64,000 nt of DNA, from assembly GCA_036924085.1 (NCBI GenBank), contig JAVGWX010000025.1, forward strand, positions 23,640,752 through 23,704,751. Direction: 5' to 3'. Source of the stretch: Ariolimax columbianus (taxonomy: Eukaryota; Mollusca; Gastropoda; Stylommatophora; Arionidae). Each line of letters begins with the position of its first letter. The first letter of the stretch is position 1. This document shows positions 39,248-52,066 of the stretch, piece after piece. Under the pieces are notes generated by a model. That model ran no database searches. It was not told the DNA's origin and was given only the letters and a program-made list of their open reading frames with translations. The position numbers were made by a program, and so were the translations under genes.

Positions 39248-39420
39248 TTAGAAATGTATTGCACTTTTAACGCACTAATTATGTGGATAAGTTAAAAGCA
39301 TTTCCACTGACTTTCAAGTAATTTTACTGACAAGAAAAACTAATGTTTCTGAAATCAAAATTGAGAAGAAGGCGATTTTTAAAAAATTGCACATCATAAG
39401 TTTAGACAATTTTCAGCCGT
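39248..39420 (+). repeat. Transitional monomer at domain border
   Basis: A class G unit with GAGAAGAAGGCG, shared with the previous domain 1 monomer, and a unique GATTTTTAAAAAATTGCAC run. It sits between the last clear domain 1 unit and the first ATTGAACACG unit, and is where I place the subfamily switch, within about 150 bp. Confidence 0.7.
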
Positions 39421-39592
39421 TAGAAATGTATTGCACTTTTAACGCACTAATTATGTGGATAAGTTAAAAGCATTTCCATTGACTTTCAAGTAATTTTACT
39501 GACAAGAAAAACTAATGTTTCTAAAATTAAAATTGAACACGATTTGAAAAAAAGTTGCAGATCATAAGTATAGACAATTTTCAGCCGTTTGA

Positions 39593-39938
39593 AATGTATT
39601 TCAATTTTAACGCACTAATTATGTGGATAAGTTAAAAGCATTTCCACTGACTTTTAAGTAATTTTACTGACAAGAAAAACTAATGTTTCTGAAATCAAAA
39701 TTGAGTAGAAGGCGAGTTGAAAAGAATTGCAGATCATAAGTTTAGACTATTTTCAGCACTTTGACATGTATTGCAATTTTAACGCACTAATTATGTGGAT
39801 AAGTTAAAAGCATTTCCACAGACATACAAGTAATTTTACTGACTAGAAAAACCAATGTTTTTAAAATTAAAATTGAGTAGAAGGCGATTTGAAAAAAAAG
39901 TGACAGATCATAAGTTTAAACAATTTTCAGCCGTTTGA
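39593..39938 (+). repeat. R-S dimer, first of 14 ACATACAAG copies
   Basis: R (39,593-39,764) has GAAAAGAATTGCAG, GACTATTTTCAGC and a CACTTTGACATG tail. S (39,765-39,938) has ACATACAAG, GACTAGAAAAAC, GTTTTTAAAATT and GTGACAGATC. I found the S mark GACATACAAG at 39,821, 41,680, 45,226, 48,107, 48,954, 49,637, 51,340, 53,711, 54,563, 57,441, 58,293, 59,486, 60,339 and 61,018, each preceded by an R unit. R and S therefore move as a fixed pair. In R the TTTCA-N6-TGAAA dyad of other monomers is destroyed. Confidence 0.88.
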
Positions 39939-40950
39939 AATGTATTGCAATTTAAACGCACTAATTATGTGGATAAGTTAAAAGCATTTCCATTGACTTT
40001 CAAATAATTTTACTGACAAGAAAAACTAATGTTTCTAAAATTAAAATTAAACACGATTTGAAAAAAGTTGCAGATCATAAGTATAGACAATTTTCAGCCC
40101 TTTGAAATGTATTTCAATTTTAACACACTAATTATGTGGATAAGTTAAAAGCATTTCCTTTGACTTTCAAGTAATTTTACTGACAAGAAAAACTAATGTT
40201 TCTGAAATCAAAATTGAGTAGAAGGCGATTTGAAAAAAAAGTGACAGATCATAAGTTTAGACAATTTTCAGCCGTTTGAAATGTATTGCAATTTAAACGC
40301 ACTAATTATGTGGATGTTAAAAGCATTTCCATTGACTTTCAAGTAATTTTACTGACAAGAAAAACTAATGTTTCTAAAATTAAAATTAAACACGATTTGA
40401 AAAAAGTTGCAGATCATAAGTATAGACAATTTTCAGCCCTTTGAAATGTATTTCAATTTTAACGTACTAATTATGTGGATAAGTTAAAAGCATTTCCACT
40501 GACTTTCAAGTACTTTTACTGACAAGAAAAACTAATGTTTCTGAAATCAAAATTGAGTAGAAGGCGATTTAAAAAAATTGCACATCATAAGTTTAGACAA
40601 TTTTCAGCCCTTTGAAATGTATTGCAATTTAAACGCACTAATTATGTGCATAGGTTAAAAGCATTTCCACAGACTTTCAAGTAATTTTACTGACAAGAAA
40701 AACTAATGTTTCTAAAATTTAAATTAAACACGATTTGAAAAAAAGTTGCAGATCATATGTTTAGACAATTTTCAGCCGTTAGAAATGTATTGCACTTTTA
40801 ACGCACTAATTATGTGGATAAGTTAAAAGCATTTCCATTGACTTTCAAGTATATTTACTGACAAGAAAAACTAATGTTTCTAAAATTAAAATTAAACACG
40901 ATTTGAAAAAAGTTGCAGATCATAAGTATGGACAATTTTCAGCCGTTTGA

Positions 40951-41110
40951 AATGTATTTCAATTTTAACGCACTAATTATGTGGATAAGTTAAAAGCATT
41001 TCCACTTACTTTCAAGTAATTTTACTGACAAGAAAAACTAATGTTTCTAAAATTAAAATTAAACATGATTTGAAAAAAAGTTGCAGTATAGAAAATTTTC
41101 AGCCGTTTGA
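40951..41110 (+). repeat. W monomer, 160 bp, 8-bp deletion (copy 1)
   Basis: Class A unit in which TTGCAG runs directly into TATAGAAAATTTT: eight bases (ATCATAAG or the equivalent shifted by one) are missing, and GACA is changed to GAAA. It also has ACTTAC after GCATTTCC and AAACATG for AAACACG. All later W copies keep the deletion, so they descend from one event. Confidence 0.92.
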
Positions 41111-41965
41111 AATGTATTTCAATTTTAACGCACTAATTATGTGGATAAGTTAAAAGCATTTCCACTGACTTTCAAGTAATTTTACTGACAAGAAAAACTA
41201 ATGTTTCTGAAATCAAAATTGAGTAGAAGGCGATTTGAAAAAAAGTTGCAGATCATAAGTTTAGACAATTTTCAGCCGTTAGAAATGTATTGCACTTTTA
41301 ACGCACTAATTATGTGGATAAGTTAAAAGCATTTCCATTGACTTTCAAGTAATTTTACTGACAAGAAAAACTAATGTTTCTAAAATTAAAATTGAACACG
41401 ATTTGAAAAAAAGTTGCAGATCATAAGTATAGACAATTTTCAGCCGTTTGAAATGTATTTCAATTTTAACGCACTAATTATGTGGATAAGTTAAAAGCAT
41501 TTCCACTGACTTTTAAGTAATTTTACTGACAAGAAAAACTAATGTTTCTGAAATCAAAATTGAGTAGAAGGCGAGTTGAAAAGAATTGCAGATCATAAGT
41601 TTAGACTATTTTCAGCACTTTGACATGTATTGCAATTTTAACGCACTAATTATGTGGATAAGTTAAAAGCATTTCCACAGACATACAAGTAATTTTACTG
41701 ACTAGAAAAACCAATGTTTTTAAAATTAAAATTGAGTAGAAGGCGATTTGAAAAAAAAAGTGACAGATCATAAGTTTAGACAATTTTCAGCCGTTTGAAA
41801 TGTATTGCAATTTAAACGCACTAATTATGTGGATAAGTTAAAAGCATTTCCATTGACTTTCAAATAATTTTACTGACAAGAAAAACTAATGTTTCTAAAA
41901 TTAAAATTAAACACGATTTGAAAAAAGTTGCAGATCATAAGTATAGACAATTTTCAGCCCTTTGA

Positions 41966-43481
41966 AATGTATTTCAATTTTAACGCACTAATTATGTGGA
42001 TAAGTTAAAAGCATTTCCACTGACTTTCAAGTAATTTTACTGACAAGAAAAACTAATGTTTCTGAAATCAAAATTGAGTAGAAGCCGATTTCAAAAAATT
42101 GCACATCATAAGTTTAGACAATTTTCAGCCGTTTGAAATGTATTGCAATTTAAACGCACTAATTATGTGCATAGGTTAAAAGCATTTCCACAGACTTTCA
42201 AGTAATTTTACTGACAAGAAAAACTAATGTTTCTAAAATTAAAATTAAACACGATTTGAAAAAAAGTTGCAGATCATGTTTAGACAATTTTCAGCCGTTA
42301 GAAATGTATTGCACTTTTAACGCACTAATTATGTGGATAAGTTAAAAGCATTTCCACTGACTTTCAAGTAATTTTACTGACAAGAAAAACTAATGTTTCT
42401 GAAATCAAAATTGAGTAGAAGGCGATTTAAAAAAAATTGCACATCATAAGTTTAAACAATTTTCAGCTGTTTGAAATGTATTTCAATTTTAACGCACTAA
42501 TTATGTGGATAAGTTAAAAGCATTTCCATTGACTTTCAAGTATATTTACTGACAAGAAAAACTAATGTTTCTAAAATTAAAATTAAACACGATTTGAAAA
42601 AAGTTGCAGATCATAAGTATGGACAATTTTCAGCCGTTTGAAATGTATTTCAATTTTAACGCACTAATTATGTGGATAAGTTAAAAGCATTTCCACTGAC
42701 TTTCAAGTAATTTTACTGACAAGAAAAACTAATGTTTCTGAAATCAAAATTGAGTAGAAGGCGATTTAAAAAAAATTGCACATCATAAGTTTAGACAATT
42801 TTCAGCCGTTTGAAATGTATTTCAATTTTAACGCACTAATTATGTGGATAAGTTAAAAGCATTTCCATTGACTTTCAAGTATATTTACTGACAAGAAAAA
42901 CTAATGTTTCTAAAATTAAAATTAAACACGATTTGAAAAAAGTTGCAGATCATAAGTATAGACAATTTTCAGCCGTTTGAAATGTATTTCAATTTTAACG
43001 CACTAATTATGTGGATAAGTTAAAAGCATTTCCACTTACTTTCAAGTAATTTTACTGACAAGAAAAACTAATGTTTCTAAAATTAAAATTAAACATGATT
43101 TGAAAAAAAGTTGCAGTATAGAAAATTTTCAGCCGTTTGAAATGTATTTCAATTTTAACGCACTAATTATGTGGATAAGTTAAAAGCATTTCCACTGACT
43201 TTCAAGTAATTTTACTGACAAGAAAAACTAATGTTTCTGAAATTAAAATTGAGTAGAAGGCGATTTGAAAAAAAGTTGCAGATCATAAGTTTAGACAATT
43301 TTCAGCCGTTAGAAATGTATTGCACTTTTAACGCACTAATTATGTGGATAAGTTAAAAGCATTTCCATTGACTTTCAAGTAATTTTACTGACAAGAAAAA
43401 CTAATGTTTCTAAAATTAAAATTGAACACGATTTGAAAAAAAGTTGCAGATCATAAGTATAGACAATTTTCAGCCGTTTGA
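41966..43481. repeat. 1,516-bp nine-monomer tandem duplication, copy 1
   Basis: GAAGCCGATTTC lies at 42,081 and 43,597, and the W monomer starts at 42,981 and 44,497, both 1,516 apart. Both copies have the uncommon GTTTAAACAATTTTCAGCTG string (near 42,452 and 43,968). Confidence 0.88.
42981..43140 (+). repeat. W monomer (copy 2)
   Basis: Same deletion, ACTTAC and AAACATG marks as the first W unit, 2,030 bp downstream. It is followed by an X-type class G unit (CTGAAATTAAAATTGAG, GTTGCAG). Confidence 0.92.
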
Positions 43482-44997
43482 AATGTATTTCAATTTTAAC
43501 GCACTAATTATGTGGATAAGTTAAAAGCATTTCCACTGACTTTTAAGTAATTTTACTGACAAGAAAAACTAATGTTTCTGAAATCAAAATTGAGTAGAAG
43601 CCGATTTCAAAAAATTGCACATCATAAGTTTAGACAATTTTCAGCCGTTTGAAATGTATTGCAATTTAAACGCACTAATTATGTGCATAGGTTAAAAGCA
43701 TTTCCACAGACTTTCAAGTAATTTTACTGACAAGAAAAACTAATGTTTCTAAAATTAAAATTAAACACGATTTGAAAAAAAGTTGCAGATCATGTTTAGA
43801 CAATTTTCAGCCGTTAGAAATGTATTGCACTTTTAACGCACTAATTATGTGGATAAGTTAAAAGCATTTCCACTGACTTTCAAGTAATTTTACTGACAAG
43901 AAAAACTAATGTTTCTGAAATCAAAATTGAGTAGAAGGCGATTTAAAAAAAATTGCACATCATAAGTTTAAACAATTTTCAGCTGTTTGAAATGTATTTC
44001 AATTTTAACGCACTAATTATGTGGATAAGTTAAAAGCATTTCCATTGACTTTCAAGTATATTTACTGACAAGAAAAACTAATGTTTCTAAAATTAAAATT
44101 AAACACGATTTGAAAAAAGTTGCAGATCATAAGTATGGACAATTTTCAGCCGTTTGAAATGTATTTCAATTTTAACGCACTAATTATTTTGATAAGTTAA
44201 AAGCATTTCCACTGACTTTCAAGTAATTTTACTGACAAGAAAAACTAATGTTTCTGAAATCAAAATTGAGTAGAAGGCGATTTAAAAAAAATTGCACATC
44301 ATAAGTTTAGACAATTTTCAGCCATTTAAAATGTATTTCAATTTTAACGCACTAATTATGTGGATAAGTTAAAAGCATTTCCATTGACTTTCAAGTATAT
44401 TTACTGACAAGAAAAACTAATGTTTCTAAAATTAAAATTAAACACGATTTGAAAAAAGTTGCAGATCATAAGTATAGACAATTTTCAGCCGTTTGAAATG
44501 TATTTCAATTTTAACGCACTAATTATGTGGATAAGTTAAAAGCATTTCCACTTACTTTCAAGTAATTTTACTGACAAGAAAAACTAATGTTTCTAAAATT
44601 AAAATTAAACATGATTTGAAAAAAAGTTGCAGTATAGAAAATTTTCAGCCGTTTGAAATGTATTTCAATTTTAACGCACTAATTATGTGGATAAGTTAAA
44701 AGCATTTCCACTGACTTTCAAGTAATTTTACTGACAAGAAAAACTAATGTTTCTGAAATTAAAATTGAGTAGAAGGCGATTTGAAAAAAAGTTGCAGATC
44801 ATAAGTTTAGACAATTTTCAGCCGTTAGAAATGTATTGCACTTTTAACGCACTAATTATGTGGATAAGTTAAAAGCATTTCCATTGACTTTCAAGTAATT
44901 TTACTGACAAGAAAAACTAATGTTTCTAAAATTAAAATTGAACACGATTTGAAAAAAAGTTGCAGATCATAAGTATAGACAATTTTCAGCCGTTTGA
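43482..44997. repeat. 1,516-bp nine-monomer tandem duplication, copy 2
   Basis: Copy of 41,966-43,481. Private changes are ATTATTTTGATAAG near 44,185, which alters the conserved GTGGATAAG, and CCATTTAAAATG near 44,325. Its first unit has CTTTTAAG where copy 1 has CTTTCAAG. Confidence 0.88.
44497..44656 (+). repeat. W monomer (copy 3)
   Basis: Second-copy partner, within the 1,516-bp duplication, of the W unit at 42,981. Confidence 0.92.
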
Positions 44998-45343
44998 AAT
45001 GTATTTCAATTTTAACGCACTAATTATGTGGATAAGTTAAAAGCATTTCCACTGACTTTTAAGTAATTTTACTGACAAGAAAAACTAATGTTTCTGAAAT
45101 CAAAATTGAGTAGAAGGCGAGTTGAAAAGAATTGCAGATCATAAGTTTAGACTATTTTCAGCACTTTGACATGTATTGCAATTTTAGCGCACTAATTATG
45201 TGGATAAGTTAAAAGCATTTCCACAGACATACAAGTAATTTTACTGACTAGAAAAACCAATGTTTTTAAAATTAAAATTGAGTAGAAGGCGATTTGAAAA
45301 AAAAGTGACAGATCATAAGTTTAGACAATTTTCAGCCGTTTGA
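44998..45343 (+). repeat. R-S dimer with TTTTAGCGCAC variant
   Basis: An R unit followed by an S unit (GACATACAAG at 45,226). The S unit has AGCGCAC in place of AACGCAC near 45,186, which I noticed nowhere else. It separates the 1,516-bp pair from the 1,177-bp pair. Confidence 0.82.
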
Positions 45344-46520
45344 AATGTATTTCAATTTTAACGCACTAATTATGTGGATAAGTTAAAAGCATTTCCACTG
45401 ACTTTCAAGTAATTTTACTGACAAGAAAAACTAATGTTTCTGAAATTAAAATTGAGTAGAAGGCGATTTGAAAAAAAGTTGCAGATCATAAGTTTAGACA
45501 ATTTTCAGCCGTTTGAAATGTATTGCAATTTAAACGCACTAATTATGTGCATAGGTTAAAAGCATTTCCACAGACTTTCAAGTAATTTTACTGACAAGAA
45601 AAACTAATGTTTCTAAAATTAAAATTAAACACGATTTGAAAAAAAGTTGCAGATCATGTTTAGACAATTTTCAGCCGTTAGAAATGTATTGCACTTTTAA
45701 CGCACTAATTATGTGGATAAGTTAAAAGCATTTCCACTGACTTTCAAGTAATTTTACTGACAAGAAAAACTAATGTTTCTGAAATCAAAATTGAGTAGAA
45801 GGCGATTTAAAAAAAATTGCACATCATAAGTTTAGACAATTTTCAGCTGTTTGAAATGTATTTCAATTTTAACGCACTAATTATGTGGATAAGTTAAAAG
45901 CATTTCCATTGACTTTCAAGTATATTTACTGACAAGAAAAACTAATGTTTCTAAAATTAAAATTAAACACGATTTGAAAAAAGTTGCAGATCATAAGTAT
46001 GGACAATTTTCAGCCGTTTGAAATGTATTTCAATTTTAACGCACTAATTATGTGGATAAGTTAAAAGCATTTCCACTGACTTTCAAGTAATTTTACTGAC
46101 AAGAAAAACTAATGTTTCTGAAATCAAAATTGAGTAGAAGGCGATTTAAAAAAAATTGCACATCATAAGTTTAGACAATTTTCAGCCGTTTGAAATGTAT
46201 TTCAATTTTAACGCACTAATTATGTGGATAAGTTAAAAGCATTTCCATTGACTTTCAAGTATATTTACTGACAAGAAAAACTAATGTTTCTAAAATTAAA
46301 ATTAAACACGATTTGAAAAAAGTTGCAGATCATAAGTATAGACAATTTTCAGCCGTTTGAAATGTATTTCAATTTTAACGCACTAATTATGTGGATAAGT
46401 TAAAAGCATTTCCACTTACTTTCAAGTACTTTTACTGACAAGAAAAACTAATGTTTCTAAAATTAAAATTAAACATGATTTGAAAAAAAGTTGCAGTATA
46501 GAAAATTTTCAGCCGTTTGA
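45344..46520. repeat. 1,177-bp seven-monomer tandem duplication, copy 1
   Basis: Starts with an X unit at 45,344 and contains a GTGCATAGG unit (45,549) whose partner is at 46,726. It ends with a W monomer (46,361-46,520). Copy 2 lacks the W monomer. Confidence 0.86.
46361..46520 (+). repeat. W monomer (copy 4)
   Basis: Carries AGTACTTTTACT, a private change in the 12-bp palindrome. It is the unit missing from the following duplication copy. Confidence 0.92.
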
Positions 46521-47537
46521 AATGTATTTCAATTTTAACGCACTAATTATGTGGATAAGTTAAAAGCATTTCCACTGACTTTCAAGTAATTTTACTGACA
46601 AGAAAAACTAATGTTTCTGAAATTAAAATTGAGTAGAAGGCGATTTGAAAAAAAGTTGCAGATCATAAGTTTAGACAATTTTCAGCCGTTTGAAATGTAT
46701 TGCAATTTAAACGCACTAATTATGTGCATAGGTTAAAAGCATTTCCACAGACTTTCAAGTAATTTTACTGACAAGAAAAACTAATGTTTCTAAAATTAAA
46801 ATTAAACACGATTTGAAAAAAAGTTGCAGATCATGTTTAGACAATTTTCAGCCGTTAGAAATGTATTGCACTTTTAACGCACTAATTATGTGGATAAGTT
46901 AAAAGCATTTCCACTGACTTTCAAGTATTTTTACTGACAAGAAAAACTAATGTTTCTGAAATCAAAATTGAGTAGAAGGCGATTTAAAAAAAATTGCACA
47001 TCATAAGTTTAGACAATTTTCAGCTGTTTGAAATGTATTGCAATTTAAACGCACTAATTATGTGGATAAGTTAAAAGCATTTCCATTGACTTTCAAGTAT
47101 ATTTACTGACAAGAAAAACTAATGTTTCTAAAATTAAAATTAAACACGATTTGAAAAAAGTTGCAGATCATAAGTATGGACAATTTTCAGCCGTTTGAAA
47201 TGTATTTCAATTTTAACGCACTAATTATGTGGATAAGTTAAAAGCATTTCCACTGACTTTCAAGTAATTTTACTGACAAGAAAAACTAATGTTTCTGAAA
47301 TCAAAATTGAGTAGAAGGCGATTTAAAAAAAATTGCACATCATACGTTTAGACAATTTTCAGCCGTTTGAAATGTATTTCAATTTTAACGCACTAATTAT
47401 GTGGATAAGTTAAAAGCATTTCCATTGACTTTCAAGTATATTTACTGACAAGAAAAACTAATGTTTCTAAAATTAAAATTAAACACGATTTGAAAAAAGT
47501 TGCAGATCATAAGTATAGACAATTTTCAGCCGTTTGA
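46521..47537. repeat. 1,177-bp duplication, copy 2, lacking the W monomer (1,017 bp)
   Basis: Six of the seven units of 45,344-46,520 are present in order, and the next X unit starts at 47,538, exactly 160 bp early. The missing length equals the W monomer, so the difference is loss (or gain) of exactly one whole unit. Confidence 0.85.
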
Positions 47538-49019
47538 AATGTATTTCAATTTTAACGCACTAATTATGTGGATAAGTTAAAAGCATTTCCACTGACTTTC
47601 AAGTAATTTTACTGACAAGAAAAACTAATGTTTCTGAAATTAAAATTGAGTAGAAGGCGATTTGAAAAAAAGTTGCAGATCATAAGTTTAGACAATTTTC
47701 AGCCGTTAGAAATGTATTGCACTTTTAACGCACTAATTATGTGGATAAGTTAAAAGCATTTCCATTGACTTTCAAGTAATTTTACTGACAAGAAAAACTA
47801 ATGTTTCTAAAATTAAAATTGAACACGATTTGAAAAAAAGTTGCAGATCATAAGTATAGACAATTTTCAGCCGTTTGAAATGTATTTCAATTTTAACGCA
47901 CTAATTATGTGGATAAGTTAAAAGCATTTCCACTGACTTTTAAGTAATTTTACTGACAAGAAAAACTAATGTTTCTGAAATCAAAATTGAGTAGAAGGCG
48001 AGTTGAAAAGAATTGCAGATCATAAGTTTAGACTATTTTCAGCACTTTGACATGTATTGCAATTTTAACGCACTAATTATGTGGATAAGTTAAAAGCATT
48101 TCCACAGACATACAAGTAATTTTACTGACTAGAAAAACCAATGTTTTTAAAATTAAAATTGAGTAGAAGGCGATTTGAAAAAAAAGTGACAGATCATAAG
48201 TTTAGACAATTTTCAGCCGTTTGAAATGTATTGCAATTTAAACGCACTAATTATGTGGATAAGTTAAAAGCATTTCCACTTACTTTCAAGTAATTTTACT
48301 GACAAGAAAAACTAATGTTTCTAAAATTAAAATTAAACATGATTTGAAAAAAAGTTGCAGTATAGAAAATTTTCAGCCGTTTGAAATGTATTTCAATTTT
48401 AACGCACTAATTATGTGGATAAGTTAAAAGCATTTCCACTGACTTTCAAGTAATTTTACTGACAAGAAAAACTAATGTTTCTGAAATTAAAATTGAGTAG
48501 AAGGCGATTTGAAAAAAAGTTGCAGATCATAAGTTTAGACAATTTTCAGCCGTTAGAAATGTATTGCACTTTTAACGCACTAATTATGTGGATAAGTTAA
48601 AAGCATTTCCATTGACTTTCAAGTAATTTTACTGACAAGAAAAACTAATGTTTCTAAAATTAAAATTGAACACGATTTGAAAAAAAGTTGCAGATCATAA
48701 GTATAGACAATTTTCAGCCGTTTGAAATGTATTTCAATTTTAACGCACTAATTATGTGGATAAGTTAAAAGCATTTCCACTGACTTTTAAGTAATTTTAC
48801 TGACAAGAAAAACTAATGTTTCTGAAATCAAAATTGAGTAGAAGGCGAGTTGAAAAGAATTGCAGATCATAAGTTTAGACTATTTTCAGCACTTTGACAT
48901 GTATTGCAATTTTAACGCACTAATTATGTGGATAAGTTAAAAGCATTTCCACAGACATACAAGTAATTTTACTGACTAGAAAAACCAATGTTTTTAAAAT
49001 TAAAATTGAGTAGAAGGCG
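47538..49019. repeat. Domain 2 monomers with two R-S dimers 847 bp apart
   Basis: The string class G (CTGAAATTAAAATTGAG), ATTGAACACG unit, R, S occurs twice: GAACACG at 47,821 and 48,668, and GGCGAGTTG at 47,997 and 48,844, both 847 bp apart (five monomers). The only W unit with a GCAATTTAAAC start lies between them. Confidence 0.85.
48225..48384 (+). repeat. W monomer with GCAATTTAAAC start (copy 5)
   Basis: All other W units I placed start TTCAATTTTAAC; this one starts GCAATTTAAAC and follows an S unit. The first part is probably from a different monomer, joined in register to a W second half. Confidence 0.88.
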
Positions 49020-50363
49020 ATTTGAAAAAAAAGTGACAGATCATAAGTTTAGACAATTTTCAGCCGTTTGAAATGTATTGCAATTTAAACGCACTAATTA
49101 TGTGGATAAGTTAAAAGCATTTCCATTGCCTTTAAATAATTTTACTGACAAGAAAAACTAATGTTTCTAAAATTAAAATTAAACACGATTTGAAAAAAGT
49201 TGCAGATCATAAGTATAGACAATTTTCAGCCCTTTGAAATGTATTTCAATTTTAACGCACTAATTATGTGGATAAGTTAAAAGCATTTCCACTGACTTTC
49301 AAGTAATTTTACTGACAAGAAAAACTAATGTTTCTGAAATCAAAATTGAGTAGAAGCCGATTTAAAAAAATTGCACATCATAAGTTTAGACAATTTTCAG
49401 CCGTTTGAAATGTATTGCAATTTAAACGCACTAATTATGTGCATAGGTTAAAAGCATTTCCACAGACTTTCAAGTAATTTTACTGACAAGAAAAACTAAT
49501 GTTTCTGAAATCAAAATTGAGTAGAAGGCGAGTTGAAAAGAATTGCAGATCATAAGTTTAGACTATTTTCAGCACTTTGACATGTATTGCAATTTTAACG
49601 CACTAATTATGTGGATAAGTTAAAAGCATTTCCACAGACATACAAGTAATTTTACTGACTAGAAAAACCAATGTTTTTAAAATTAAAATTGAGTAGAAGG
49701 CGATTTGAAAAAAAAGTGACAGATCATAAGTTTAGACAATTTTCAGCCGTTTGAAATGTATTGCAATTTAAACGCACTAATTATGTGGATAAGTTAAAAG
49801 CATTTCCATTGACTTTCAAATAATTTTACTGACAAGAAAAACTAATGTTTCTAAAATTAAAATTAAACACGATTTGAAAAAAGTTGCAGATCATAAGTAT
49901 AGACAATTTTCAGCCCTTTGAAATGTATTTCAATTTTAACGCACTAATTATGTGGATAAGTTAAAAGCATTTCCACTGACTTTCAAGTAGTTTTACTGAC
50001 AAGAAAAACTAATGTTTCTGAAATCAAAATTGAGTAGAAGGCGATTTCAAAAAATTGCACATCATAAGTTTAGACAATTTTCAGCCCTTTGAAATGTATT
50101 GCAATTTAAACGCACTAATTATGTGCATAGGTTAAAAGCATTTCCACAGACTTTCAAGTAATTTTACTGACAAGAAAAACTAATGTTTCTAAAATTTAAA
50201 TTAAACACGATTTGAAAAAAAGTTGCAGATCATGTTTAGACAATTTTCAGCCGTTAGAAATGTATTGCACTTTTAACGCACTAATTATGTGGATAAGTTA
50301 AAAGCATTTCCACTGACTTTCAAGTAATTTTACTGACAAGAAAAACTAATGTTTCTGAAATTA
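49020..50363. repeat. Eight-monomer block, copy 1 (offset 1,703)
   Basis: Matches 50,723-52,066. GGCGAGTTG lies at 49,527 and 51,230, and AGTAGTTTTACT at 49,988 and 51,691. Private here is ATTGCCTTTAAATAATT near 49,127, a changed and shortened segment. Confidence 0.85.
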
Positions 50364-50722
50364 AAATTGAGTAGAAGGCGATTTGAAAAAAAGTTGCAGA
50401 TCATAAGTTTAGACAATTTTCAGCCGTTAGAAATGTATTGCACTTTTAACGCACTAATTATGTGGATAAGTTAAAAGCATTTCCATTGACTTTCAAGTAA
50501 TTTTACTGACAAGAAAAACTAATGTTTCTAAAATTAAAATTGAACACGATTTGAAAAAAAGTTGCAGATCATAAGTATAGACAATTTTCAGCCGTTTGAA
50601 ATGTATTTCAATTTTAACGCACTAATTATGTGGATAAGTTAAAAGCATTTCCACTGACTTTTAAGTAATTTTACTGACAAGAAAAACTAATGTTTCTGAA
50701 ATCAAAATTGAGTAGAAGGCGA

Positions 50723-52066
50723 TTACAAAAAAAAGTGACAGATCATAAGTTTAGACAATTTTCAGCCGTTTGAAATGTATTGCAATTTAAACGCACTAAT
50801 TATGTGGATAAGTTAAAAGCATTTCCATTGACTTTCAAATAATTTTACTGACAAGAAAAACTAATGTTTCTAAAATTAAAATTAAACACGATTTGAAAAA
50901 AGTTGCAGATCATAAGTATAGACAAGTTTCAGCCCTTTGAAATGTATTTCAATTTTAACGCACTAATTATGTGGATAAGTTAAAAGCATTTCCACTGACT
51001 TTCAAGTAATTTTACTGACAAGAAAAACTAATGTTTCTGAAATCAAAATTGAGTAGAAGCCGATTTCAAAAAATTGCACATCATAAGTTTAGACAATTTT
51101 CAGCCGTTTGAAATGTATTGCAATTTAAACGCACTAATTATGTGCATAGGTTAAAAGCATTTCCACAGACTTTCAAGTAATTTTACTGACAAGAAAAACT
51201 AATGTTTCTGAAATCAAAATTGAGTAGAAGGCGAGTTGAAAAGAATTGCAGATCATAAGTTTAGACTATTTTCAGCACTTTGACATGTATTGCAATTTTA
51301 ACGCACTAATTATGTGGATAAGTTAAAAGCATTTCCACAGACATACAAGTAATTTTACTGACTAGAAAAACCAATGTTTTTAAAATTAAAATTGAGTAGA
51401 AGGCGATTTGAAAAAAAAGTGACAGATCATAAGTTTAGACAATTTTCAGCCGTTTGAAATGTATTGCAATTTAAACGCACTAATTATGTGGATAAGTTAA
51501 AAGCATTTCCATTGACTTTCAAATAATTTTACTGACAAGAAAAACTAATGTTTCTAAAATTAAAATTAAACACGATTTGAAAAAAGTTGCAGATCATAAG
51601 TATAGACAATTTTCAGCCCTTTGAAATGTATTTCAATTTTAACGCACTAATTATGTGGATAAGTTAAAAGCATTTCCACTGACTTTCAAGTAGTTTTACT
51701 GACAAGAAAAACTAATGTTTCTGAAATCAAAATTGAGTAGAAGGCGATTTCAAAAAATTGCACATCATAAGTTTAGACAATTTTCAGCCCTTTGAAATGT
51801 ATTGCAATTTAAACGCACTAATTATGTGCATAGGTTAAAAGCATTTCCACAGACTTTCAAGTAATTTTACTGACAAGAAAAACTAATGTTTCTAAAATTT
51901 AAATTAAACACGATTTGAAAAAAAGTTGCAGATCATGTTTAGACAATTTTCAGCCGTTAGAAATGTATTGCACTTTTAACGCACTAATTATGTGGATAAG
52001 TTAAAAGCATTTCCACTGACTTTCAAGTAATTTTACTGACAAGAAAAACTAATGTTTCTGAAATCA
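50723..52066. repeat. Eight-monomer block, copy 2 (offset 1,703)
   Basis: Second copy of 49,020-50,363. Its right part is also the left part of the 3,730-bp duplication, so the eight-monomer event and the larger event are layered. Confidence 0.84.

Larger units (their letters stand above)
1..39350. repeat. Domain 1: GTTCCAGCTC/GTCCAGATC monomer set
   Basis: This stretch uses class G monomers ending GTTCCAGCTC, class A monomers with GTCCAGATC, and the E-type GTGCATAAG monomer. I saw none of the GTGACAGATC, ACATACAAG, CCCTTTG or GTGCATAGG variants of the right-hand part. The last GTTCCAGCTC I find is near 37,860 and the last GTCCAGATC near 38,700. The domain is built from recurring strings of about 15 subtypes rather than a single HOR period. 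Confidence 0.88.

Noticed and set aside
39248..39420. Domain border as a transposon insertion or inversion site
   Set aside because: The monomer frame and orientation continue unbroken across 39.3-39.6 kb and no foreign bases are present.
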